In this document: positions 15,576-24,800 of the stretch, piece after piece | How positions within the stretch are numbered: position 1 is the first letter of the stretch | Layout: each line of letters opens with the position of its first letter | Source of the DNA: Anaerococcus vaginimassiliensis | GTDB taxonomy: Bacteria > Bacillota > Clostridia > Tissierellales > Peptoniphilaceae | Direction of reading: 5' to 3' | Length of the DNA: 64,000 nt | NCBI RefSeq assembly: GCF_900626155.1 | Contig: NZ_LR130844.1 | Coordinates: 1,079,108-1,143,107, forward strand | Notes under the pieces: model-generated | The model's database searches: none | Seen by the model: only the letters and a program-made list of their open reading frames with translations | What the model was told of the DNA's origin: nothing | Program-made: the position numbers and the translations under genes

Positions 15576-16955
15576 CTATAATTTCAGATTTCCAATACTT
15601 TCTATAATTTCTTCCATGTGCATGCCATGACTTCCCTTTACAAAAACGAGAGTAGATTTTGTAACCAAGGATTTTAGTTTATCTATCAAATCGTCCTTGT
15701 CAGTAAAATGAAAAGCTCTGTCTTTTGGGAAATTATTTAAAGCACCCTTATACATATGATATGATAAATTTCCGAAAAATAAACAATAGTGAATATCTTT
15801 TGGATCGATATCAAGGCCTACTTCATAGTGTAGTTCATCTTCCTTATCTCCAAGTTCCAGCATATCACCAAGGACAACTATCTTGTTATTGTAGCCATCT
15901 AATAATTTACAAGTGGCAAGGCCAGATCTTAGGGACTGAGGATTTGATTTGTATGAATCGTCTAAAACGTCAAATCCATCAAGTTCAATCATGCTAGACC
16001 TGTTGTTAGCTGGTCTTACCTTAACTAGACCGCTTTTTACTTCATTTGTATCAAGGCCTAGGATATTTGCGATAAGTAAACAGCAAGCGCCATTATAGAT
16101 ATTGTGTCTACCTAAAAGTGGAATATCATAAGTTTCATCGTCATGGCTAAAAGAAACTTTAGCAGGTGTGCTAGGGACTTCTTTAACAACAAAGTCGTTA
16201 GCCTCTTCTAGTCCAAAGCTAATTATTTTTTGATCCACCTTATAAGAGGCGATTTCTTTTTTCATAGTTTCATCATCACCGTTGTAGATGAATATTCCAT
16301 CATCACTTAGTCCTTCGACAATCTCCATTTTAGCCTTTAGGATTCCTTCTTTTGATTTTAGGTTGTGTAAATGGCTATCACCTATATTGGTAATTATTGC
16401 AATATCAGGAAGGGCTATATTTGATGTTAAGGATATATCGCCAAATTTATCTGTACCAAGCTCAACAACAGCAACTTCAGTATCTTCATTTAAAGAAAGG
16501 ATAGTTTTTGGCACACCTATTTCGTTATTTAGATTGCCGATAGTTTTTTGGGTTTTGTACTTGGTACTAAGGACTTCATATAAAAGGTCTTTTGTAGTTG
16601 TTTTACCATTAGAACCAGTTATGCCAATTACTTTGACGTCTAACTCTTTTCTATAAGAACGTGCCAAGTCCTGGAGAGCCTTTAGGGTATCGTCAACTCT
16701 TATATAAGGAATACTTATATTATTTTTAATCTCATAATCTCTATCTATAAGAAAAGCACTTGCTCCCTTGTCCTCGCACTCTTTTACAAAGAGTCTACCA
16801 TCAAAAACTTCTCCAACCAAAGGAATATATAAGTTATTTTCCTGAATAGTTCTAGAATCAGTTGAAACTCCGGAAATTTTCACATCTTTATAATTTGGAT
16901 CGCAAAGTGATCCGCCTAACATTTCTGCTATTTGACCTAAAGTTCTTTCTATCAT
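15576..16955 (-). CDS. murF: UDP-N-acetylmuramoyl-tripeptide--D-alanyl-D-alanine ligase
   Basis: A 459-residue cytosolic Mur ligase that adds D-Ala-D-Ala to the peptidoglycan precursor. The N-terminal domain (S-G-V-S-T-D-S-R-T at about 28-36) binds UMtri, the ATP loop GITGSNGKTTTKD is near residue 107-119, and the central H-L-x-N-L-K-S-K-E-G-I and C-terminal D-D-S-Y-K-S-N-P motifs (about 332-339) are typical of MurF. The ATG overlaps the ddl stop as ATGA, indicating translational coupling of two consecutive steps. Confidence 0.96.
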   Translation of the reverse strand: MIERTLGQIAEMLGGSLCDPNYKDVKISGVSTDSRTIQENNLYIPLVGEVFDGRLFVKECEDKGASAFLIDRDYEIKNNISIPYIRVDDTLKALQDLARSYRKELDVKVIGITGSNGKTTTKDLLYEVLSTKYKTQKTIGNLNNEIGVPKTILSLNEDTEVAVVELGTDKFGDISLTSNIALPDIAIITNIGDSHLHNLKSKEGILKAKMEIVEGLSDDGIFIYNGDDETMKKEIASYKVDQKIISFGLEEANDFVVKEVPSTPAKVSFSHDDETYDIPLLGRHNIYNGACCLLIANILGLDTNEVKSGLVKVRPANNRSSMIELDGFDVLDDSYKSNPQSLRSGLATCKLLDGYNNKIVVLGDMLELGDKEDELHYEVGLDIDPKDIHYCLFFGNLSYHMYKGALNNFPKDRAFHFTDKDDLIDKLKSLVTKSTLVFVKGSHGMHMEEIIESIGNLKL

Positions 16956-17989
16956 CTTTGCCCCCTTCTAAGTCCATCTTCTATTAGTATATCTAGAAGC
17001 TCAGAGAAAGATTTGTCATACATCAACTCACATAGCCTTGCAAAAAATGATGAAGGAGTAAAACCAGGGAAGGTGTTTATTTCATTTACATAGAAATTGC
17101 CATCATTAGCATAGAAGATATCAACCCTAGCAAAACCTTCGCATCCGCAAGCTACATAGCATTTTTTAACAAATTCTTGAGCTTCTTTTAATTTTTCTTC
17201 ATCTAACTTATAAGGAAGGGATTCCTTTGTAGATTTAGAAAAATATTTTGCGTCGTAGTCAAGGAAGGTGTGATCTGAAATGTAAGCTCCAGGTTCTGAT
17301 ACATCTGGATTCATATCACCAACAACTGCAAACTCAATCTCTTGGCCTTCGATTAGCTCTTCTACTAAAACTTTTTTGTCATATTTTAGTGCCTCTAGAG
17401 CAGAATCTTTAAGCTCTTTTCTTGTAGTAACCTTGTTAACACCAACAGAAGAACCATTAGCAGAAGGTTTTACTATAAGGGGAAGGCCAATTTCTTCTAT
17501 ACATTTATCTAAGAAATTATCATCTAAACCTTCTTTATTAGTGTAGAGATATTTTGCTTGTCTTAGTTTATTTTTCTCAAAGATATCGTTACTTGTAACC
17601 TTATCCATGCAAATTGCAGAGGAGAGAAGTCCGTTTCCTATATAAGAAAGGCCAGCCACATCTAAAAAGGCTTGGATAGTACCATCTTCACCGTAAGTAC
17701 CGTGTACTACAGGAAGAATGATAGTATTTGTAAGGTCCTCTTTGCTGATTATATCAAGGAAATTAGAAATTGATTTAGTCTTACTTTCCTTTATATCTTT
17801 TACCAGATCAAACTCATCATTAGTTTCGATTTTTTCGAAAGGTTCAGAAAAGGCTCCTTTCTTATCAATATATACAAGTTTAATATTATATTTATTCTCG
17901 TTTAAATTGTTGCTAATATTTAGGGCACTTCTAAGGGCGATGTCATGCTCACTAGAAGGTCCACCACATAAAATATAGACGTTTATCAT
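16952..17989 (-). CDS. ddl: D-alanine--D-alanine ligase
   Basis: A 345-residue ATP-grasp enzyme that joins two D-Ala for peptidoglycan. It shows the N-terminal G-G-P-S-S-E-H-D motif (residues 9-16), the H-G-T-Y-G-E-D-G-T loop (about 95-103), K-P-S-A-N-G-S-S-V-G-V (about 173), and the C-terminal magnesium-binding F-Y-V-N-E-I-N-T-F-P-G-F. The omega-loop region carries the tyrosine/phenylalanine-type residues of D-Ala-D-Ala rather than D-Ala-D-Lac ligases, as far as can be judged. A TATAAT-like -10 lies upstream on the minus strand. The gene product feeds the MurF reaction encoded directly downstream. Confidence 0.95.
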   Translation of the reverse strand: MINVYILCGGPSSEHDIALRSALNISNNLNENKYNIKLVYIDKKGAFSEPFEKIETNDEFDLVKDIKESKTKSISNFLDIISKEDLTNTIILPVVHGTYGEDGTIQAFLDVAGLSYIGNGLLSSAICMDKVTSNDIFEKNKLRQAKYLYTNKEGLDDNFLDKCIEEIGLPLIVKPSANGSSVGVNKVTTRKELKDSALEALKYDKKVLVEELIEGQEIEFAVVGDMNPDVSEPGAYISDHTFLDYDAKYFSKSTKESLPYKLDEEKLKEAQEFVKKCYVACGCEGFARVDIFYANDGNFYVNEINTFPGFTPSSFFARLCELMYDKSFSELLDILIEDGLRRGQR

Positions 17990-18434
17990 TTGTTGCTCTC
18001 TTTCATTTTAATTCTAGGTTGATTATACTACATATTGAAAAGATGGGCGAATATTAGCCTTTTATATATAGAAATTTTAATAATAAAGAATTATTAGAAA
18101 ATGAAAACGATATATTACAAAATTAATTACATTTGTAACAAATTAATAGCAAAATACATTTTAAAAATGTACAAAAAACTAGAATAGATTTAAAAATTAT
18201 AGAAAAATTTGATTTATTTCAATTAAGAATCATTTACTTTTTTCTAGATAAGGTTTAAACTCCAACATTCAGAAAAAAATTATCAAAATACTAAAATCTA
18301 CATAATATCTACACAATTAAAAGGTACAATATCAATTGTGAAAAATACTTGTTAACATTTTGTAACTATTGTAACAAGAAAGTCAAAATAATTTTATAAT
18401 ATATAAATAACAAAAGAAAGTAAGGAGATTATAA
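17990..18434. other. AT-rich intergenic region between divergent ddl and the SH3/Apf-like gene
   Basis: About 445 bases with no credible gene. The left end holds the leftward ddl promoter (TATAAT on the minus strand near 18023-18028). The right end holds a TATAAT at 18395-18400 and the SD AAGGAGATT for the gene at 18435. A cre-like ATGAAAACGATATAT (18099-18113) has the core but not the full consensus. The middle is extremely A/T-rich and may act as UP-element or bent DNA. Confidence 0.6.
18348..18378 (+). promoter_or_regulatory. Inverted repeat with nested TGTAAC motifs upstream of the Apf-like gene
   Basis: CTTGTTA (18348-18354) and TAACAAG (18372-18378) form an inverted pair, with two direct TGTAAC motifs between and within. 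It sits just upstream of the predicted -10. It could be an operator, but the spacing does not match the WalR consensus. Confidence 0.3.
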
Positions 18435-19289
18435 ATGAAAAATATTACAAAGTACGCACTAGCAGCAGCCTTAGTTTTACCTTCGGTTTTTAGCATAGGA
18501 GCAAAAGAAGCAAAAGCAGATAGCGTTGTTATCAACAAAGAAGTAGCAGATGCAGTTAACGTTAGATCATCAGCAGAAGAGAAGGACAATGTTATTGGTC
18601 TTATAAATGATGAAAATAGATCTTATGAAATACTAGGAAAAGCAAATGGATTCTTCAAGATTGACTTTGAAGGAAGAGAAGCTTTCGTTGGAACACCTTG
18701 GTTTAATGTAACTAAGGAAACAGAAGTTCTTGCTCCATCTAACTTTAGAAAAGAAGATAACCTATCTTCAGAAATCATCAAAGTAGTTGCTGAAGGAAGC
18801 AAAGTAGAAGTTCTTGGTGAAGGACAAAACGGATATGTTAAGGTTAAATTTGAAGGTCAAGAAGGTTACATCTACAACAACCTACTAAGATCATTCAAAG
18901 AAAAGAAACAAGAAGCTAAAAAAGAAGCGCCAGCTCAACAAGCTCCTCAAACACAAAGCCAACAAACATATGAAGAACCTTCATATGATTACTATGAAGA
19001 AACAACATATTACGAAGAACCAGCTGATGCTTACTACGAAGAAGAAGTAAGCTACCAAGGAGATTCAAACTGGGCAAAAGAATGGATAGCTCAAAGAGAA
19101 TCTGGTGGATCTTATACAGCATACAACCCAGCAGGTGGATACTATGGTAGATACCAACTTAACCCATCTTTAGTAAGCTATGGTGCAAGTCCTGCAGAAC
19201 AAGAAGCTGCAGCTGATGCTTACGTAGCACAAAGATACGGATCATGGGAAAACGCTCAAGCATTCTGGGCAAACAATGGTTGGTATTAA
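18435..19289 (+). CDS. Secreted SH3-domain protein with C-terminal Apf/transglycosylase-like domain
   Basis: A 284-residue exported protein. A signal peptide ends near residue 29 (K-E-A-K-A-D-S). Two bacterial SH3 domains follow (about 35-95 and 97-155, each opening with an N-x-R-x-x motif), which usually bind peptidoglycan. A linker rich in Gln, Tyr and Glu (about 160-210) leads to a C-terminal domain of about 70 residues: W-I-A-Q-R-E-S-G-G-S-Y at the start, G-R-Y-Q-L in the middle and F-W-A-N-N-G-W-Y at the end. This matches the aggregation-promoting-factor/resuscitation-type lysozyme-like fold; the Glu in RESGG is the likely catalytic acid. Probably a wall-remodelling enzyme or aggregation factor. 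SD AAGGAG. Confidence 0.85.
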   Translation: MKNITKYALAAALVLPSVFSIGAKEAKADSVVINKEVADAVNVRSSAEEKDNVIGLINDENRSYEILGKANGFFKIDFEGREAFVGTPWFNVTKETEVLAPSNFRKEDNLSSEIIKVVAEGSKVEVLGEGQNGYVKVKFEGQEGYIYNNLLRSFKEKKQEAKKEAPAQQAPQTQSQQTYEEPSYDYYEETTYYEEPADAYYEEEVSYQGDSNWAKEWIAQRESGGSYTAYNPAGGYYGRYQLNPSLVSYGASPAEQEAAADAYVAQRYGSWENAQAFWANNGWY

Positions 19290-19313
19290 TCAAAAATAAT
19301 ATAAATAGCTAAG

Positions 19314-19347
19314 GCAGAAGATAGATATCTAATCTTCTGCTTTTTTC
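19314..19347 (+). terminator. Terminator of the Apf-like gene
   Basis: GCAGAAGAT and ATCTTCTGC form a 9-bp stem followed by a T run. Confidence 0.88.
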
Positions 19348-19460
19348 TTGGATAAAATACTCTTATTAGCTGGCACAAACTTTTTAATTAAAATTAATTC
19401 TGTACACTAATATATAAAAGGGTAAAATCTTAAGTAGATAAAGGCTCTAAGGAGGAGATT

Positions 19461-19730
19461 ATGAAAGCCATACTAACAGTTATTGGAAATGACCAAGCAG
19501 GAATTATTTATAAGGTATCAAAAATCTTATACGAATATAATATTAATATTTTAGACCTAAGCCAAACTATCATGGAAGATCAGTTTGTAGGTATGTTTAA
19601 TATTGATTTTTCAAAGGCTAGTGCAGATTTTTCTGAGATTAAAAAGGCCTTCGACAAATTAGCAGAAGAGACAAAACTTGAGATAAGAATTCAAAACGAA
19701 AAGCTTTTTGATGTGATGCACAGGATTTAA
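19461..19730 (+). CDS. ACT domain protein, UPF0237 family
   Basis: An 89-residue single ACT domain of normal length for UPF0237. It begins [19 protein letters not shown], the glycine-containing ligand loop typical of ACT domains, and ends with a second strand-helix unit. ACT domains bind amino acids or similar small effectors. The start has AAGGAGGAG. It lies one base before the UPF0210 gene; this pairing recurs in many Firmicutes, suggesting the ACT protein regulates or assists its partner. Confidence 0.92.
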   Translation: MKAILTVIGNDQAGIIYKVSKILYEYNINILDLSQTIMEDQFVGMFNIDFSKASADFSEIKKAFDKLAEETKLEIRIQNEKLFDVMHRI

Positions 19731-19731
19731 T

Positions 19732-21087
19732 ATGGATAAGAGTAATATTTTAGAAACAATAAAAATGCTTGATGAGGAAAATCTTGATATCAGAACCCTA
19801 ACTATGGGGATTTCCCTTTTCGATTGTATAGACAAGGACTACAAGAAAGCTTGCGATAATATTTATAACAAGCTAATTAGAGAATCAAAGGATTTTATAA
19901 AAGCAAGCAAGGAAGTTTCAAGGATATATGGAGTACCAATCATCAACAATAGAATATCAGTTACTCCTATTTCATTGATTGCAGCAGCAACTGACCTAGA
20001 TGATTACACTCCTTTTGCTGAGGTTTTAGATAAGGCTGCAGCAGATATTGGAATTGATTTTATAGGTGGATTTTCTGCTTTAGTTCAAAAAGGAATGACC
20101 AAGGCTGACGAGATTTTGATTAAATCAATCCCTAAGGCACTCTCAACTACAAACCTAGTTTGCTCTAGTGTAAATGTCGGTTCTACCAAGGCTGGGATTA
20201 ATATGGATGCAGTTGGACTTTGTGGGGATGTGATAAAAGACTTGGCTAAAAGAACAGCTGATACAGACTCTCTAGGTTGTGCCAAACTAGTTATATTCTC
20301 AAACGCAGTCGAGGATAATCCCTTTATGGCAGGAGCCTTCCACGGAGTTAGCGAGGCAGAAACGGTTATAAATGTAGGTGTATCAGGACCAGGTGTTGTA
20401 AAAGAGGCAATTTCAAACAAGAAAGACCTTCCTATCAACGATATTTGCGAGATTATTAAAAAGACAGCCTTTAAAATTACTAGAATGGGTGAGCTTGTAG
20501 GAAGAGAAGTTGCCGATAGATTAGGTAAAAACTTCGGTATATTAGACTTATCCCTTGCACCAACTCCTGCTATTGGAGATTCAGTTGGTAGAATCTTGGA
20601 AGAAATCGGAATAGATAATGTTGGAGGACACGGAACAGTTGCAGCCCTTGCTCTATTAAATGATGCAGTCAAAAAAGGCGGACTAATGGCAAGTGCTTCT
20701 GTTGGTGGACTTTCTGGTGCCTTTATTCCTGTAAGCGAAGATGAAGCTATGATTAAAGCTGCAGACGGTGGGTTCTTAACCTTTGATAAGCTTGAAGGCA
20801 TGACTTCTGTTTGTTCTGTAGGTCTTGATATGATTGCAATTCCAGGAAAGACAAGCTCAACTACAATTGCTGCAATGATAGCAGATGAGGCGGCTATAGG
20901 AATGATAAATGGAAAAACTACAGCAGTCAGAGTTATACCTGTAATTGGTAAAGATGTTGGAGAATACGCAGAGTTTGGTGGATTATTAGGTTATGCTCCT
21001 ATAATAGATGTAGGAAATTCAAATTCGGATATAATGATTAATAGGGGAGGACACATACCTGCCCCAGTACATTCATTTAAAAATTAA
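19732..21087 (+). CDS. PFL family protein, UPF0210 (DUF711)
   Basis: A 451-residue cytosolic protein of the expected length for UPF0210. Recognisable blocks are [10 protein letters not shown] near the N-terminus, G-F-S-A-L-V-Q-K-G around residue 110, G-V-S-G-P-G-V-V-K around 220, and [14 protein letters not shown] around 360. The fold is related to glycyl-radical (pyruvate formate-lyase) barrels but no glycyl-radical motif is present; function is not established. Coupled to the ACT protein gene and followed 12 bases later by the cyclophilin gene. Confidence 0.92.
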   Translation: MDKSNILETIKMLDEENLDIRTLTMGISLFDCIDKDYKKACDNIYNKLIRESKDFIKASKEVSRIYGVPIINNRISVTPISLIAAATDLDDYTPFAEVLDKAAADIGIDFIGGFSALVQKGMTKADEILIKSIPKALSTTNLVCSSVNVGSTKAGINMDAVGLCGDVIKDLAKRTADTDSLGCAKLVIFSNAVEDNPFMAGAFHGVSEAETVINVGVSGPGVVKEAISNKKDLPINDICEIIKKTAFKITRMGELVGREVADRLGKNFGILDLSLAPTPAIGDSVGRILEEIGIDNVGGHGTVAALALLNDAVKKGGLMASASVGGLSGAFIPVSEDEAMIKAADGGFLTFDKLEGMTSVCSVGLDMIAIPGKTSSTTIAAMIADEAAIGMINGKTTAVRVIPVIGKDVGEYAEFGGLLGYAPIIDVGNSNSDIMINRGGHIPAPVHSFKN

Positions 21088-21099
21088 GGAGTATTATAT

Positions 21100-21624
21100 A
21101 TGGAAAATAAGAACCCAATAGTTACATTTGAAATGGAAAATGGAGATGTGTTTAAGGCGGAGCTTTACCCAGAAATCGCTCCAAACACAGTAAGAAACTT
21201 CATTTCCCTAATAAATCATAATTTCTATGATGGTGTTATCTTTCACAGAGTTATAAAAGGATTTATGATTCAAGGAGGAGATCCAGAAGGAATTGGCATT
21301 GGTGGTCCTGGATATGCTATCAAGGGAGAATTTTCTACAAATGGATTTAAAAATGACCTAAAACATGAAAGAGGCGTTTTATCTATGGCAAGATCAATGA
21401 TGCCTGATTCTGCAGGTAGCCAATTTTTCGTAATGCATAAGGATAGCCCACACTTGGATGGTCAATATGCAGGATTTGGTAAGGTGATTGAAGGAATAGA
21501 CGTTGTAGATAAGATTGCAGAAACAAAAACTAATTTCCAAGATAAGCCAAAACAAGATCAAGTTATGAAGACAGTAACAGTTGAAACTTTCGGTGTAGAC
21601 TACGACGAACCAGAAACAATTTAA
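21100..21624 (+). CDS. Peptidyl-prolyl cis-trans isomerase, cyclophilin type
   Basis: A 174-residue cytosolic cyclophilin with no signal peptide. The active-site blocks are present: F-H-R-V-I-K-G-F-M-I-Q-G-G-D (about residues 48-61), G-S-Q-F-F-V (about 106-111) and H-L-D-G-Q-Y-A-G-F-G-K-V (about 118-129). It catalyses proline isomerisation during protein folding. The short gap suggests it belongs to the ACT-UPF0210 operon. Confidence 0.94.
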   Translation: MENKNPIVTFEMENGDVFKAELYPEIAPNTVRNFISLINHNFYDGVIFHRVIKGFMIQGGDPEGIGIGGPGYAIKGEFSTNGFKNDLKHERGVLSMARSMMPDSAGSQFFVMHKDSPHLDGQYAGFGKVIEGIDVVDKIAETKTNFQDKPKQDQVMKTVTVETFGVDYDEPETI

Positions 21625-21636
21625 CTAAATTTAAAG

Positions 21637-21666
21637 ATAGCAGGTAAAATGTCTGCTATTTTTTTT
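21637..21666 (+). terminator. Terminator of the ACT-UPF0210-cyclophilin operon
   Basis: ATAGCAG and CTGCTAT form a short stem followed by a T run. Confidence 0.75.
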
Positions 21667-21827
21667 GATATATATTATATATAATATTTGCTGCTAAATA
21701 TCTAATTTTGTGGTACAATGATTTTATAGTAAAATGATTTCATAATAAATTGTCAGAATTAGGAGGACTGACGGAAGAATAAAATAGATGTATTATATTG
21801 AATACGAAATTTATAGGAGAGAAATTT

Positions 21828-24800
21828 ATGAATGGTAAAAAGAAATTTTCTTTATTATTATCAGCAAGTGCCCTATCAATGGCACTAATGCTACCAGGCA
21901 TAGACACTTCTTATGCCATTTCTGATTATGATTTTGATGTAAATACAGATTGGACTATGTCAGATAACATCACAACTGACTTTACGGTTAAAGATGGTGT
22001 TGATGCCTATTCTACAGGAAAAGCTACAGTAGGCGAAATAGGAGTAACAGCAAAATTTGTTAAACAAGCTGATAGAAATGATGGAGCATCATATTTATCC
22101 GGTAACGGAAAGAATCAAGCAGATTATGCTGCAACATCAAAAATGTTTTACGCCAATCCAGATCCATCAACAATTCCAGCCTTAGCTATAAACGCCCAAC
22201 CAAGTAATGGTGTTGGTGGTAGGTTAAACACATATCAAAAAGCTAACTATGGTGGTAGTGCTGAAGTTGGAACTGTAACACTTACATTTGACCAAACAGT
22301 AACAGATCCAGTACTAGACTTATCAGGACTAGGCGGATACGTTAACGCAATCGCTGGATTTCAATTACAAAATGGAGGTTCGGATGTAGTTGGTAGAGGA
22401 TCGTTTAATGCTACTGATATAGAGCTAATCACAGATGGAGTTTCATTTGAAAAGGGAGCTTCAAATTCTAACCTAAAAGTTACTGATAAGATGATTAAAG
22501 TAAAAGATAGAAACACTTTTACTCACGCAACCTTAACACAAGGAGACCATATCATAACTGGACAATATAAAAGTCCAAAATTAGTACCAGCAGGTACAGG
22601 AAGTGTTATCTTAAAGGGAACCTTTAAAGAAGTATCATTAAAGCTTTATCACGATGCTACTCCATGGTCTAAATTCCCAACAGAGACTTATGGAACAAGT
22701 AGAGCTTTCTTCACCAATTATAATAACCCACAATTCGGTGACGGTATTAATGGTCTAAATGTGATTAATAATGAAGAAATATGGATTGGAAATCAACAAT
22801 TTACTGGTTTACAAAACTGGGACAAATTCAGAATATCATTAAGATTACCAAAACCATCATCAATAGGTGATAAGGTATGGATGGATAAGGACAAAGACGG
22901 TATCCAAGGTGATGATGAAAAACCAGCAGCAGGTGTAACTGTAAAACTATTAGATAAAGACGGAAAACCTGTAAAAGATTTCAACGGAAATCCTGTAGAA
23001 GACCAAGTGACAGATGAAAACGGAAACTATAAATTTGAAAACTTGGCAGCTGGAGAATATATAGTAGAAATAGTACCAAAAGAAGGACAAAAATTAACTA
23101 TTAAAGGTGATGGTAAAAACGCTACAGATGACTCTAACTTTGACAACAAAACAAACAGAACAGATTCAATCACTCTTGAACCAAACAAACATTTAACCGA
23201 CATAGATGCAGGTTTGGTAGAAGATGACACCTACAAGGTAGATTATGAATTCCAACCATCAAAAGAAAAAGGAACACCAAGTGAATTACCACAAGGCGTA
23301 AAAGATCAACTACCAAAAACAGTAGAAAATCTAGAAGATGGTAAATCAGTTCCATCACCAAAAGACTTCACAGAAGTAAGAGATGATGAAAACAAAGGAA
23401 CATGGACATTTGAAGCGTGGGACAAAGAAACTGCAACAATCGATGGAGCAGATGAACACGTAACAGGAACATGGGTATTCACAAAAGATCCAGTAAAAGA
23501 ATACAAATTAGACTACGAATTCAAACCATCAGATGCAGAAGGAACACCAGACAAACTTCCACAAGAAGTATTAGATCAACTTCCTAAAGCACAAGAAAAA
23601 CTAGCAGATGGAACAAAAGTAGACTCACCAAAAAAATTCACTGAAGTAAGAGACGAAGAAAACAAAGGAACATGGACATTTGAAGCGTGGGATAAAGAAA
23701 CTGCAACAATCGATGGAGCAAACGAACACGTAATAGGAACATGGGTATTCACAAAAGATCCAGTAAAAGAATACAAATTAGACTATGAATTCAAACCATC
23801 AGATGCAGAAGGAACACCAAAAATACTACCAAAAGGAGTAACAGATCAACTTCCAGAAGCAAAAGGAAACTTAAAAGATGGTACAGAAGTTCCATCACCA
23901 AAAGACTTCACTCCAGTAAAAGATGAAATAAACAAAGGAACCTGGACATTTGAAGCGTGGGATAAAGACACTGCAACAATCGATGGGGCAGATGAACACG
24001 TAACAGGAACATGGGTATTCACAAAAGATAAAGAATACAAAGTAGACTACGAATTCAAACCATCAGAAGCAGAAGGAACACCAAAAACACTTCCACAAGG
24101 AGTAGAAGATCAACTTCCAGAAGCAAAAGAAAAATTAAAAGATGGTACAGAAGTTCCATCACCAAAAAAATTCACTCCAGTAAAAGATGAAATAAACAAA
24201 GGAACATGGACATTTGAAAAGTGGGATAAAGACACTGCAACAATCGATGGGGCAGATGAACATGTAACAGGAACATGGGTATTCACAAAAGATCCAGTAA
24301 AAGAATACAAATTAGACTACGAATTCAAACCATCAGACGCAGAAGGAACACCAGAAGTACTACCAAAAGGAGTAACAGATCAACTTCCAGAAGCAAAAGA
24401 AAAACTAGAAGATGGTACAGAAGTTCCATCACCAAAAGAATTCACTCCAGTAAAAGACGAAGTGAACAAAGGAACATGGACATTTGAAAAATGGGATAAA
24501 GAAACTGCAACAATCAAAGGAGCAGACGAACACGTAACAGGAACATGGAAATTCACAAAAGATGAAGAACCAAAACCAACAGAATACAAAGTAACTCACG
24601 AATTCAAATCAGGAACTAAAGGGAAAGAATTACCAAAAGAAGTTCTAGAATTAGTGCCAGAAAACCAAACAGGTAAAAAAGATGGAGATAAAGTAACTCC
24701 AACTCAACCAGCAAAAACAGAAGTACCTGTAGAAGGTGGAAAATGGGTATTCAAAAACTACGATGAAACAGATGCAACAATAGATAAAGCAGATGAACAC

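Noticed and set aside
20085..20801. A 238-codon open frame opposite the UPF0210 gene
   Set aside because: It lies wholly inside a well-conserved gene, has Ser/Pro-rich composition and no ribosome-binding site.
21788..21838. A 16-codon upstream reading frame overlapping the start of the adhesin
   Set aside because: The nearest SD-like sequence is too far upstream and the peptide has no recognisable feature.
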